NCBI RefSeq assembly: GCF_964199755.1
Contig: NC_133901.1
Span: 9,501,556-9,565,555, forward strand
DNA length: 64,000 nucleotides
Direction: 5' to 3'
Source of the DNA: Larus michahellis
Lineage: Eukaryota; Chordata; Aves; Charadriiformes; Laridae
Shown: piece after piece, positions 1 to 12,800 of the stretch
Numbering within the stretch: position 1 is the stretch's first letter
How the letters are laid out: each line of letters starts with the position of its first letter
Made by a program: the position numbers and the translations under genes
The notes under the pieces: generated by a model
The model's input: the letters and a program-made list of their open reading frames with translations, nothing else
Database searches by the model: none
What the model was told of the DNA's origin: nothing

Positions 1-254
1 TTGACATACGCATACGTGCAGCAAGTGTACACTAAAGATTAGCCGGTGTATACACAGCTGTTACCAACACGCACACCTACTGAGCGATGCAAGAGGGAGC
101 GAGTACAGAAAGACAGACAGGGGTAACTTCATAATATTTTAGCATTGCACTTCTGGAGCTCAACGTTATTGCCATGAGCTAATATGTCAAACAATATAGG
201 CTAAACAGTATACAACAGATACACGGTAATTCCACAACTCAACAGTAGCCACTA
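1..254. other. Sequence downstream of GMPS
   Basis: AT-rich sequence beyond the likely GMPS cleavage site. No reading frame, repeat family or RNA gene is recognised. Confidence 0.5.
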
Positions 255-707
255 CTCCATTTGGCAAAATATTTATTTATAAGAAATCTGTTCAAAAGCA
301 GTTGGTCACAAAGAATTCATTTTACATTTTTAGGCTGTAACAATGCTTTTGGTTGAAGTAAATAAACTGTCTCTTTTTACACAGTGTACAAAACCAAAGA
401 GACGTTGAAATGACAGTTAACAATAAAACACAAGAAAACAGGAAGAATCAGTAAGACAAAGGCAAAAGCAAAAGGAATCTGTCTGCGCACCGGCAATGCT
501 GCCATAATTATTTACCCGTACAAATCCTCAGCCCCACTCAGTTATTATCCCCAGCACAGCTCTTAACCGCAGGTTTATGCTCCAGGAGAGGAATCTGATG
601 CGATGTAGCAGCTCCAGTCACTCTTTCACAGTACTGCATGTCAACACTGGGAATGGTTTCTGATATGATTTAGACTGCACACAGTACTTTAATAGAAAAA
701 AAGTTAA
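255..707 (-). other. GMPS: GMPS 3' UTR
   Basis: Runs from the GMPS stop codon to a minus-strand AATAAA (plus-strand tttatt at 272-277), the first good poly(A) signal after the stop, giving a UTR of about 450 nt. The cleavage point is inferred from the signal and could lie 10-30 nt either way, or further left outside the window. Confidence 0.6.
272..277 (-). terminator. GMPS: GMPS poly(A) signal AATAAA
   Basis: Canonical AATAAA on the minus strand, about 430 nt past the GMPS stop. It is the only canonical hexamer I noticed between the stop and the window edge on this strand. Confidence 0.55.
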
Positions 708-809
708 TTACTCCCACTCTGTAGTTCCTGGTGGCTTTGATGTCAAGTCATACATCACCCGAGAAATGCCAGGAATCTTCTTAATCTCCGCCACCATTTT
801 TAACACAAC
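708..809 (-). CDS. GMPS: GMPS exon 16 (last coding exon)
   Basis: Residues 661-693 plus stop, [11 protein letters not shown] through GTTEWE. The acceptor is CGATAG just above 809. This is the conserved C-terminus of the XMP-binding/dimerisation region. Confidence 0.97.
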   Translation of the reverse strand, partial: VVLKMVAEIKKIPGISRVMYDLTSKPPGTTEWE

Positions 810-3800
810 CTATCGTTGAAAAAAGAAAAATATCAGAAGAAAGCATGTAAGACAGACCTGATGAAAACTATCCAAGAAAAGCTTAAAAAAGGAAAACTTT
901 GTTCACACTAGTTCTGTTATACACAAGAGAAAGAGCTTATTAGCGTACTCTCACCACTTAAGAAATAAAATCAATTTATACAAAACCTCTAGGCTTCATG
1001 ATATCTGCAGTTACATTTGGAACTTGCTGATTTTTGGCACTGACAATAAATCAGGGTGTCGATCACAATACGCTTCCCTCAAGGCAGCAGCTCTTCAAAA
1101 CTATTTCTTGAAAGTTCAGCAGGAACATATGCTGTTAGGTGTTACTATCAACCATTTTCAGACTTTTCTCAGACCATCATCTCCAGCTGAACTACCAAAC
1201 ACAAATTAGCAGCCTGAGTGAAACCCCTTTCAAAATAAAAAAGGGAAAGAAGCATCCAAAGGAAAGAGTTCCCATTGAGAGTTGTTCTCCAGAGCTCACA
1301 ATTAATTCACATTAGCAAAAGTATTCTAGATGAGAATTTGCTGATCCTTAGAAGTTCAGCTTCCTTAAAAATCCCACAGTTCACAACAATGCCACTTCTA
1401 TGACATACTGTTTTATAGTGCAAGCATAAATTAAACAATGCATTGCTCTCCATGGAAAAACACAGAAAATTTTTAATCAAATATGATTATTTTCCTCATA
1501 AATTCCACAAGCTCTACTGTTTTGTCACCACATTATTACCTAGCCTTAAAGTGACCATTTTACATTTTAAAGAATGTGTGTGTGGGGGGGGTTGTTTAGT
1601 TAGTTATGGGTTTTGTGGTGTTTGGTTGTTTTGTTTGTGGGTTGTTTTTTTTTTTTTTAAACACAAACTTCAAGGTCAAATGAATCCTCATTTTATATAA
1701 TGGAATAGTTTACATGGCAACTTAGCCTTGAATCGGTTCTTTTTAAATGGATAGGCTTCCTTAAAGTAGAATACTTCGGTTACATACAATTACTAAACAA
1801 TGCCTATATGCTTTTAAAGTATGTTTAAATAAAAGTCAATTCTGTTCTTCATCTACACTGCATTCCCAGAGAGACAAAGTACTTGAAACTGGACATGGAT
1901 AAAGTTTCCCAGAAAAATATGCCTAAACTTGACTCTTAAATCCTTTTAGCGACCTAAATAGAAAATAGCACACTTTGAGCTGTTAAACAGCAGCTTCCGG
2001 TAAAATCAGAAGTGGGGATCAAGAGCAATTCTGCAATTCAGGTCATTCCCAATTGCTAACGCAAAAAATTAATTTCAAAATCCCAAAAATAGTTAGGGTA
2101 TTCTTTCTCTTTTAATTGATTGTATTTTGGCTCATGTCTGTTGGAAAGCCTTTAAGTTTGTCATACCCATCTGCCAGCTTCCCATGTTGTTACAGTTTTT
2201 CCCCCAAACCACCACTGGATTCTTCCTAATGAATACTATGAAAGAGAGAAAAATTTGCAACAAAAAATCAAAGGCAAGGCAAGCAATCAAGAGAGAGGGA
2301 AGAAAGTCAAAGTGAGCCATCTGCAGTACTAGCTCACGTTGAAAAGAAACTTGAGAACCTGTATTACCTCTTCTGGAAACTCATTACCAGGAGTTGCTGC
2401 AATACCAGTCATAAAATCACTTGTAATAAAAGTTCGAATAACCACAGATCTTTGACAGGAAGGTTGTTTCTGTAGGGGGTCCCGATCAAAATGTAACGGT
2501 GTCAGTATTATTGGCATCTGGCTAATTTTCCCGGCATAACCTTCAGAAAATAGTAGTACAAAGTGGATTAATTTGATTGAAAGACACAAACACGATAGCA
2601 GTTTTACAGAACTTCCCACGTGTACTTCAAACTATATACTAGGAGCTACATTTACATCTTCTGGGATCTTTTTGCTACTGCTACCACAGCTCAGAAGATC
2701 ACACTCATTATACAATTATGTAATTAGTGGTGCATACACTAAAACTACTCAAATTGCCACTTGAAATAATCTTCAGCATTTGCAGGCATGCAGAACAAAA
2801 CCAGATAACCTCCTGTTAACCCTGTAATTCGCTGTGAATGCGGTTCAGGATGTACTTTCCTTCCCACATAACAAGCCATGGGGTTTTATCTATCCCCATA
2901 TCAAGCCCAATAAAGAGCCATTCTCAAGTATCTCTGTGTCTGACGTATTTAAGAGAAAGCTCTCAGGTGTCCCTGTTGCTGGTGGTTGATAGGTAATTCC
3001 AGATAACCATCTCTCACATTTTTTTTTTTTTTAAATATCTCCTTCCGAAAACCAATACACAGACCACCTAATCTCACTGTTTAAATGATCTAAAAGTTGG
3101 AGATTTGGGTGTGCGGCAGCGTGCAGAGCCAGCCTAACACTGATGCGGGCTCTCACCCTCTGCTAGCACCGGCCTGAGCTGTTGGTACAGGGAGTCTTTT
3201 CCACTGAACAACTCAAGTCTTATTTTTGGGAGCGATTCATTCACACAGAGCCCAGTGTCACCAGAAGTTAGCAAAACACAACTACAGTTTTACAAACACA
3301 ACTGGCAGTGTTATCCTCACCCTTTGGGGGCTATTTTTGTACAGATTATGTTAAGAGAGCCTTGCAAACGGAATACATATTTTTAAAAAGATATATCCTT
3401 TCTAACTTCATTTATACAAAATATAGGCAAGTCTGATGAACTTCTTCTCACACATATCACATCTTCAAATATAATTAAGTAAAAAAAAAAAAGCCCCAAG
3501 CCTCAGAACTACTATCTTCCCAGACTCCACCTGTGTACCATATCACAGGATATTTGAATGCTCCCTGGATGTTAAGGGCTCGAAGCATTACCATCTGCTA
3601 GCCTGAAGTGCTTGGGTTTACAAATACAGCTTTTATTTTAAGTTAAGAAATACGAAATCACCACAGGTAGCAACTGGCACCACCATTAGAAACTTAGTAT
3701 TTGGGCTCCCTTCTTTCCACATAAACCCCATGATTTAGAAACCACGTCAAGTTTCTTTACACAGTTTATTTACTTGTAAATACTGATGGCTGAGATCACC

Positions 3801-6800
3801 AGAACAGACAGGTTATTCGGTTGACTTTCAGCTGGCTAACAGCACTTTTTGCAGAAGTTTGCGCTGCAGTGAAGCACCACACCTCTGAGCTTCAGAACGC
3901 GTCAGAGGGAAGCCTCAGTCCCCCTAAATACCCTAAAATTAATTCTGCTAGCAGAAAGGCTAACAATTCCTGTCCTTTAGCTATCAGCTTCTACAACTTT
4001 CAGAAAAGGCTCTTGCCTGTCATCCCATGAATTTATCACTTCTTTGGAGATATTCAAGAAGCTTTTGACAGTAGCATTATATACTCAGTTAGGTTTGCAG
4101 AGATCTTAAAACAAGAGTCTAATCCGTGGGATAAGGCAAAGCACCTACCAGACTCCCTGAGAATATTGTGAGCCTCAAAATCAGCTTGACGTAAAGTGCT
4201 GAGGACTCCTGTTGTCAGGAAAGTGGGGGTGACATCTGTAGGAGGTTCTTTGACCGGTGGACCGAACACGTACACAACTCTGGAAAACAAACAGGATGGT
4301 AGAAAAACACATTTTGCACACACGGAATAAACCAGAATGCTAAAGACTGCATCTTTAGTATCACAGTGAGAAATAAAACTAGGGAAAAAAGTGTAATATT
4401 TGATTTTGCTCCTTAGCTACTAACTAGAGCTTAATATAACTTCATGCACATATTCCACGAACGTGACGTGCATACTAGCTTTACAAGTCAAATGTACTAA
4501 TTTATTTTGGTTGGCTAGAGACTAGCAATAGCCACAATATTACTTACTCAAGAAAATAATCCTTTGAAAAAACAGAAATACTAACTCAGCAGTATCACAA
4601 ACGGTGTTCTTTCAATTTTACTTTGATGTCAGTAAAAGTTAAGATTATTCTGAGAAAGCTACTTAATAAGTGCTTACAATTTCTATCTTCTCTCCTAATA
4701 GGAAACCACCAAAAAATACCATGAAACAGTAAACCTTACTGTTAACAAACAGCTGTGTTTTCAGCACAGGGCACTAACATTGCAATTTATAAATCTACAT
4801 AACTACATCTGTAATAAAATATTTTCTGAATTCAAACCAGTCATATTTTTTTTAGGCTCATTCATTGCATTTCATATGTTGCAGAACAAAAAGCGAAGTA
4901 TAATACTGTCTGACAGGCCTCATACAAGGATTTACTATGGTGTATACACACAAGTTATTTGAGTTTGTAGATACAAACCAAGAATACTTGTCCAAAATCC
5001 AAAGCAGAAAAATATGCAAGCTTTACATTCTGTATTTTTGTTTGTAATATAAAGTCTGCAAGCATAGCTGGGCAAAAGACCAACTATTTCAGTGCACTCC
5101 TCAAACTGCCAGCTTCAATGTCCCTGTAAACAGCAATGAAAGATTCTGAAAACATACCCTGGTACAGCAGGACTCCCAGAGATGTGTATATTCAGGAGGG
5201 AAGTATTAAATCCAAAAGAGCTTAAAGAAGATAGCTATGCTGTAAATCCAGCACATACTTTGAAATTGCACACGCAATCCTGATTTTATACCTTCTTTTG
5301 TTCCCTCTGCATTTAAAGTAACATCTTACAATTCAAGATCTTGCTTTTAAGAATAACACCTCTTTCAGTAGGCATCACTTTTGTGACAAGATTAAGTTTT
5401 GCTATAAGCAATTATAAGCAGTTTCGTCAGAAATTCGACAGCCAGGCAAAGAAGATATGCATTCTCCAAAACTGCTTTAATATCTAATCAACTTCAGCTG
5501 CTAGAAAAGTTATGGACTCAAGCAGCTAGAAAAATGCATATTCACAAAAAAGCTCAGACTGCCCAGCTTTGGAGCTTTCCTATGGGCCATTAGAACTGAT
5601 AGTCCCACATAAATTCCCTTTTTGACAAAAAGCAAAAAAACACCACATGACATCACAACTCATCAACAGGCTTGGAATCTTTCAAAAAAGATTTTGCGTA
5701 AGTTACACTGGACGTTGTCTAATCAAGTGCTAAAAAAAACCGATAGGCTATCAATTTCTTTTTCAAGATAGTAATTCCAGAAATAAACCTATGTTTTGAT
5801 TTATCATGTCTTTGTAACCTCTGCACGACACACCTGTCCAACATCTAAAAAAATTCCACCATAGAATGCCAATGCTTGTGTATGCTGAACTTCAATATAT
5901 TAAGTAGATCATTAGAAATAAAGATAATTCAAAATACTTACCTGTTTATGTTGTGGCACATGCGTGGTATGAGCCTGGCAAGAAACATAAGAGACTCCCA
6001 GTGTGGAGCATCTTTACTAGAGATCCCACAAACATAGCTATATGAACGACAGTCACCCTATAAATTAAAAAAATAATAATAACTGAACATGAACTTTGCT
6101 GCCAAAATAGTTCACAATACTTTCCCCTTCATCCCATAGGTTCCAGGACTATACTTTGTGTCAACGTTTAGCAGACACTAAGCTGGTGAAATCAGTATGC
6201 TGAGAGATACCACATGAAAGATAGAATACAGAAAAAGACAGACCTCTTGTAAGCTAATAAGAGCGTATAAAAGGAAACTTTTCAGTATGGAAAGATTCAT
6301 ATGAGGTGACCTGAGCATAGGGATTGATTGTGGATTGTTATTTTTGATGGCACCATCTGAAGAAAACCCGTGATGAAGCGTAGAAATCTGCTGATGATAT
6401 TGCTATTTAAGATAGTAAGAAAAGCTGACTGCACGGAGTTACAGAAGAGACACAAAAGATTAAGCAGCTGATAATGAAAGATGTAATTCAATACTGATAA
6501 AGCAAAGAAAGGTACTTTACAGCTATAACCAGGCAGTAAAGAAATCTTCCAACCTACTGCACGCTATTTCACGAGAATACCAGCTCAGTGTTTGGCGACA
6601 GAAACACAAACCAAATACCGAGGACAGCCCGCAGAAATTCCAGTGGCATTAGCAAAGGAGCGAAAGTTAAAAAAAAAAAAACCAAACCACTATGCCATTG
6701 CACAGATTCAAGTGTTCCTCTACCCTGAACAGCCTGCGCTGCTCTAGTTCCTTTCCTGACAAGGATAAGGATATAGTACAATCTGAAAAAGTACAGGAAA

Positions 6801-9800
6801 GGGCAACGAGCACGTTCAAATGTAGGAAGCAGGGTTTTTTTGATCAACTTAGTCTAGGACTCCTCAGCCTTAAAAGTTACAGCAGAAGTCTACAAGTTAT
6901 GAAGTCATGAAGAAACTGCCTGTAAATGGCCACCATTATCCAACCTCAATGACATCCTCAAATACACTCAAGTGTATTTGCATTTACTCAAGTGTCTATT
7001 TGGATGTCTTGACACCTTTGCACTACACACCAGCACTGACAAATGACAATAACGTAGCTATCACAGTCACTTGAAGCTTATGTTCTGGAGTCAAGCCCTT
7101 TATTTCCATTCAGTCTTAAAGCAGCAATTATTATGCTTCACTGCAGCCTGCCACACTGCCAGGAGGCAGCTTTCAGAACATCCCTTGGATTGAATCCATT
7201 TACCTGCACTCCCACAGTTTTGATTGGTAACAAGAAGGCATTCAGTGAATGTAGGCTTGTAATCTGCATCAGCTTCTCCTGGTCTTCTTCGGTTGTACAC
7301 GCTTTGACCCTTTGCAGCAAAGTATGTGGCTGTGCAATGATGCAGAGAAATAATTTTTAATTAAATAAAATCCCCAAGCACACAAATAGAACTTTTATAT
7401 AATAATTTTATTTGCATTGTAAGTAGCCGATTGCTTAGATTTAGTCCACATTTACCCCCTTGGAACTACTTAAAAAAAACCCCTTTCATTTAACAATTAA
7501 ATTTTAGCAAAAGCAATTTTATTTGCTTGGACTGCATGTAGTTTAAGATGAACCTCTCTCCAAGGCCATAGATGAAGCTCTTTTCTTATGCTCATTCTCT
7601 CTTTCACAAAGCTATACTTTTCATTTTTGTTTATTTCAGATACAGAACAAAGTAATATCCTGTTACACTACACTGCAATTCAACAAGTTTTCAAGGAACT
7701 ACTCCCCTTCAATGTTTTGGAAGTCGTTTTGAACTTAGAACTTCAACTTAGAGTGGGCTCTTTCCAGCCCCTGCAGTTTAGTTCAAGTGAGCTTACAGTA
7801 ATCATGAAGGTTATAACAGTTAAGAGATTAAGAATTTAAAAGTAATCTATTAAAAACTTCAGGTTTCTCTTCAAAACATCTGGCAAGCACTAGTTCCTTG
7901 CTCCTGCACTTTAATTTAGACATTCAGTGATTGTTAGAGCATGTAAATCTCGAAAGTTACAGTTATTTTAGGAAGGGAAAAACCTTCAGAAATTCTCATC
8001 TGCACAAAATTTAATTAAACCAAAATTTATTTACTATTTGAAAGGTGTATAAACTTCCATTTTCCAGAAATTGTTTAACACTTGCACTAGTCATGGTGCA
8101 AAAAAATTCTATTGTACTACACTGAATGGCTTCAAGTGAATTGTACTGGAATGCGTTACTCCTTAAAGAGCACAAGTAAGTAGTTTTAAACATTTAGCAG
8201 CTTAAACCTCACAGAATCACAGAATGGTAGGGTTGGCAGGGACCGCTGGAGATCATCTAGTCCAACCCTCCTGCCAGAACAGAGTCACCTAGAGCCTCAT
8301 TGCAGGCCACTACAGAATGATCATAGTATTTTATGCATATTAGAGTTTAGTGATTTTGCTACCTTCTTAACGCTTGCAGAAAAATCTGCAACTATTTTCA
8401 AAATGTTGTTTGTTTCAGGAAAATCTTTGCACACGTAAGGCTCTTCAGCACATATCACTCTAATTGCTAGACCAGGACCTGCAATGCAAAGTTGAGAAAA
8501 ACCATTATACTAAACAACGGGAAAGCTGACTTTCATCTAAAAATGTGCCAGCATCTGGAACAGCAGTCAATCACTGAGTAGAGTGTGCTTTGCCATTGTA
8601 CCTATACTTCAATTGTCTTAACACCCTACAAGACAAAAAAAAAAATTCACAAGCAGTTTATTCTGGAACAGTATTTCTGTTCAGTACATTTAAGCACTAT
8701 TTACCTATATCTTAAATTGGATAGTTGTGTAAAGCAGCAGTTAGTGGTGAAGTGCAGGAGAAGGCAAGTCAAAGTGAACAGGAACTTCCTCCTTCCCTTT
8801 GCTAGGCAACCGGGATGAAAGACTTGGTTATAACACACAGTTGAGTCTCCGTTGGTTTTAAAGACCCCTGTTGGCTATTTGACCTTTTAGCTTCTTAATA
8901 GAAAAGCACACATAATTTACTGGAAGTGCCTGAAGACAGCTTCTTGCATTTCATGTGATGCTGGTACATTAGCACAACAGCCTATGCACTCTGCCAGTGA
9001 CTACTACACACCCTGCAGGACAATTTTAAAACACATGGACAGAAAAACATAACCCCCCTAAAAGGATGTGGGCTTTGCTGTATTATATGCTTTGATGTTT
9101 CCCGGTGGAGAACTCGTTATTTTCCATGCAATCATTTTCAAAACAGGAAATGTTCCTTAGAAAGGCAGGTAGATATAGGCCATTATTTCAAGAAAGATAC
9201 ATTTGACAGCTGAAGACGCATTCAGCTGTACTTCACTGATAATTCTTGCTTTGGCTTATGCAACTGAAAATAAACAAATACAGCTAAAAGCAAACTAAAT
9301 TATAAAACTTTTCCTTTAATCTCTATACATAATAAAGCTGCTCTCAAATCCTCTTTTTCTGAAGAAAGATCCTGCTTAAGTAAAAACTAATAAATCCATC
9401 AATTTTTTCCTGTTTATAGTTTTAGGCTTCAACATAAATTTATTCTACAGGTTAAGTATATTCTAAACAATACTGACATGATCCATAGCCCTTCGCTAAG
9501 TAGCACAGATCACCACTCATACCTGGGAAGGGATGCCTCGAAACCAGCTCTTCAGGAAGACCAAGTTCTCTCCCTAGTACTCGCACTTCATCTTTGTGAA
9601 AGTCTTTCAGTGGTTCTATTACCTTACCCTTAAAAAAAAAAAAAAAGGTAATTTAGAGTCCAGCTTACACATTCAAACAAAAAGCCTCAAATGTTTAGGT
9701 TATGGCAGTCAAACTGGCCTGCTTTTCACAGTATCGGCTGCCAACATTTGCATAAGCCCTGCAAAGAAAAGTACGTGTGAATGTGGGCTTTGTAAAACAG

Positions 9801-12800
9801 TTGCAGGACAGAGGCTAAGACAAGGAAGTTTAAGTTCGTGCCAAAAATATCAATGGCTCCATCAGTGTAGATATAGCTGTAGGTCAAGCCTGCTCTGACT
9901 GTCTTCAGAAATTCAAACCCTTCTCCTCTTCCCTAGATGTTCAAACCAAACTAAAAGCCTTGAAAATACTTTTTACAGTATTAGAAGTGTGGGTCAGTAA
10001 CGGTTACTTTCTCTCCTATGGCCGGGCACTTACTAATAACCAACACCTTCCAACAAGAGCACCTTCCAACAGGATTATTATGTGATGTCTCATATGTTGA
10101 TTCTTTCTTATTTTATAATACGGTTAGAGAACTTTCCATTCTAATGTCAGAAAAGGCAAAACAGGGGAGTCTCTGACATTTGCTTCATGTGCTAATAGTT
10201 AAAGAGCTCTGCGCAAGAAAGGTATTCAAAAAGCTTTTCTGGACTCTAGACTAAACAGACCGAACAAGAGTGCAATCAAAGGGACGGGACTTGGGCTGCT
10301 TATCTTCAGGCAGTTCAACCTCCTGTGTTCACATCATCTTCAATCTCATCCATGGATGTCCACGTGGGGTCATTTCAGAAAGACTTGCGAGTCCTTAAAT
10401 TGACAACTGGCAAACTGATTGTGTGCCACCAGCATACTGCTGGCAGACAGACAATCAGGTTACTAGTAACGTGATGCAGAAGCTGCATAAGAACAGAAAG
10501 AACTCATCCTGCAGGAACTATCTCTAGATTTCAACCCATTTAAATATATTGTTCTCATGCTCTCCCAAAATAGAGCAGAATACTATGCTTGCAGTGATGA
10601 ATGTTACTAGAAGTTCAAAAGAAGGAGAACTTTGGCCCTCTCTCTCAACAGGAGCTGATTATGTTTTCACTAAAGCACTGTCACAGCTCTTGCCTGAATC
10701 CATAATGTGCCAGATCTGGACTATTGGTACCTAAAGATTACCCATTGACTGGTGTTCAGAACAAGATACAACAGAAGGAATAGAGTAATCCATTACATCA
10801 TGAATTCCAGCTGAACCAGAATAAAGTTGTCTGAGAAAAGTCTTAAAACTACTCTCCTGGTACAGGCATTTGCTTCCTTACTGGGATGCAAGATTTGTTG
10901 AGGGTTAAAAAGTAGGAGAGTGAGGAAACAGCTTGCAGCTGAGAACACCATTGTTCACACTGAATGAATCCAGGTTCAATCTGTTGACATGAGGGTGTCA
11001 CCATGAGGGTGGTGAGACACTGGAACAGGTTGCCCAGAGAGGTGGTGGAAGCCCCATCCCTGAAAGTTTTTAAGGCCAGGCTGGACGGGGCTCTGAGCAA
11101 CCTGATCTAGTGGGAGATGTCCCTGCCTACGGCAGGGGAGTTGGAAATAGATGATTTTAAGGTCCCTTCCAACCCTAACAATTCTATGATTCTATGACGT
11201 CTTCCTCAGTATCCAATGCTGGACAACACTCAAACAATTTTGACTACTTTGGGAACGTAGGGGCTAAAAAGAAGTGTAATGAATTGCACCCTATTACAAT
11301 AGAATCTAAAGGGCCTCACCAGGACAGGGTCACATCAACATGGGACAGTTATACCAGCAAAACACAGAAGTTTTTCATTTTGATACTCAGCTTAACATTT
11401 GTGAGAACCAGAAGGATATTTTTGCTTACCTCTTCTCTTAACTTTCGAATCAGCTCTGTATCATTATGGTGAGTTTTGATCACTTCAGCTTTGCCACTTG
11501 CAACAAGGGAAGCACTTTCAATGAGATCAGGTCTGAGGGTACCCTGAGCAAGAAAAACCTCTTCAGGTTTCAGATTCATTTCTCCAATAACTTCATTGGC
11601 AATCTGCAAGATGGAGAGGAAAAAAAAAAAAAAAGGCATTCCAATCTACTTGTCAGTTATCAAAGGCCTGCATCATCAACACTGATAGCTGAGAGACAGA
11701 AAATGGCTCATCTTCAGCAAAGCAATGGAAGCATGCTCCAATCCACATTACCCATTGATTTGGTGGGAAAAAAAAAAAAAAAAACAAACACCACATTATA
11801 TACAAGTTTATGTAACAGAAATGAATGGCCAACCAATACAGTACATCTAAACACAAAGCTGGATCTAGTACAATGCATGTGAACCGTGTTGTGACCGCTA
11901 AATGACTGTGGAAAATTTTAGGCTTAGTATGTACCAAAGGCTTCTTAGGTCACCCACAACTTAAAACCACTGATGCCATTGAGTGCATAGTGCTTTAGAA
12001 TGAAACAGTCTGACATAGAAGATGTATCTAGAAATCATGTCATTTTTAAAAAGGCAACCAACAAATAACTATAAATATTACCTTAACAAACGTATCACCA
12101 ATAATTTTTCTTTTTTCTTCAGGACTTGTAGTCATATTTAAAGTCTTGCTAATTCTTTTACGTGGAGTTCTGTCTTCATCCGAGATGGGCAGAGTTGTTG
12201 TACCATTATAAAAGGAATGGGCTGCATTCACCACTGTATGAAATTACAGGAATTTGTTGTCAAAGCCAGTAAAGATTTTTATGCAAGGTTGCAAAAAAAT
12301 AAGTTTCACTTTATTGCTTTGAAAAAAGAAAATAAAAATCAGTCCAGTCCTTTAACTATTAACTGCATTAGATAAGCCTGTTCAATCCCTCAAGAATTAA
12401 TTGTAATAAAAGCATTTTATTTGTCTTATTAACCTACTCTAGAGGGCAATATTTTTCATATTACGAGTCTAGGCAGCTGTGTGAAAGTTCAGTTCTTGAT
12501 TTCCCTCTTAGATTATAATTTACTTGCTTTATTTAAATAGTTTACAGGATGGTATTTCCCCAGGGCCTTTCGGCAACCAAAATTAAATGATGCACTATTT
12601 ACTCATGGTACATTATATGCTGCTTAATTTAGAGAGGCTCTCAATGCAGAGATCAGCTAGGAGGCTCTTTGGCATCTTTTACCAGCACTGAACTCCATGA
12701 CCTACAGAAGAAGCATTTGCAGCAAAGGGATTCCCTCAATTTATTTCTCTAGCAGCCTGGTTTACAGAGGGCAAAAAAAAAAAGTGTATAGAACAAAGCT

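Noticed and set aside
10849-11100. 83-codon minus-strand frame
   Set aside because: Antisense reading of the CR1 tail at 10999-11197; the same peptide (SSLAL, RDGA, ASLGN) recurs over the CR1 at 42.3-42.5 kb.
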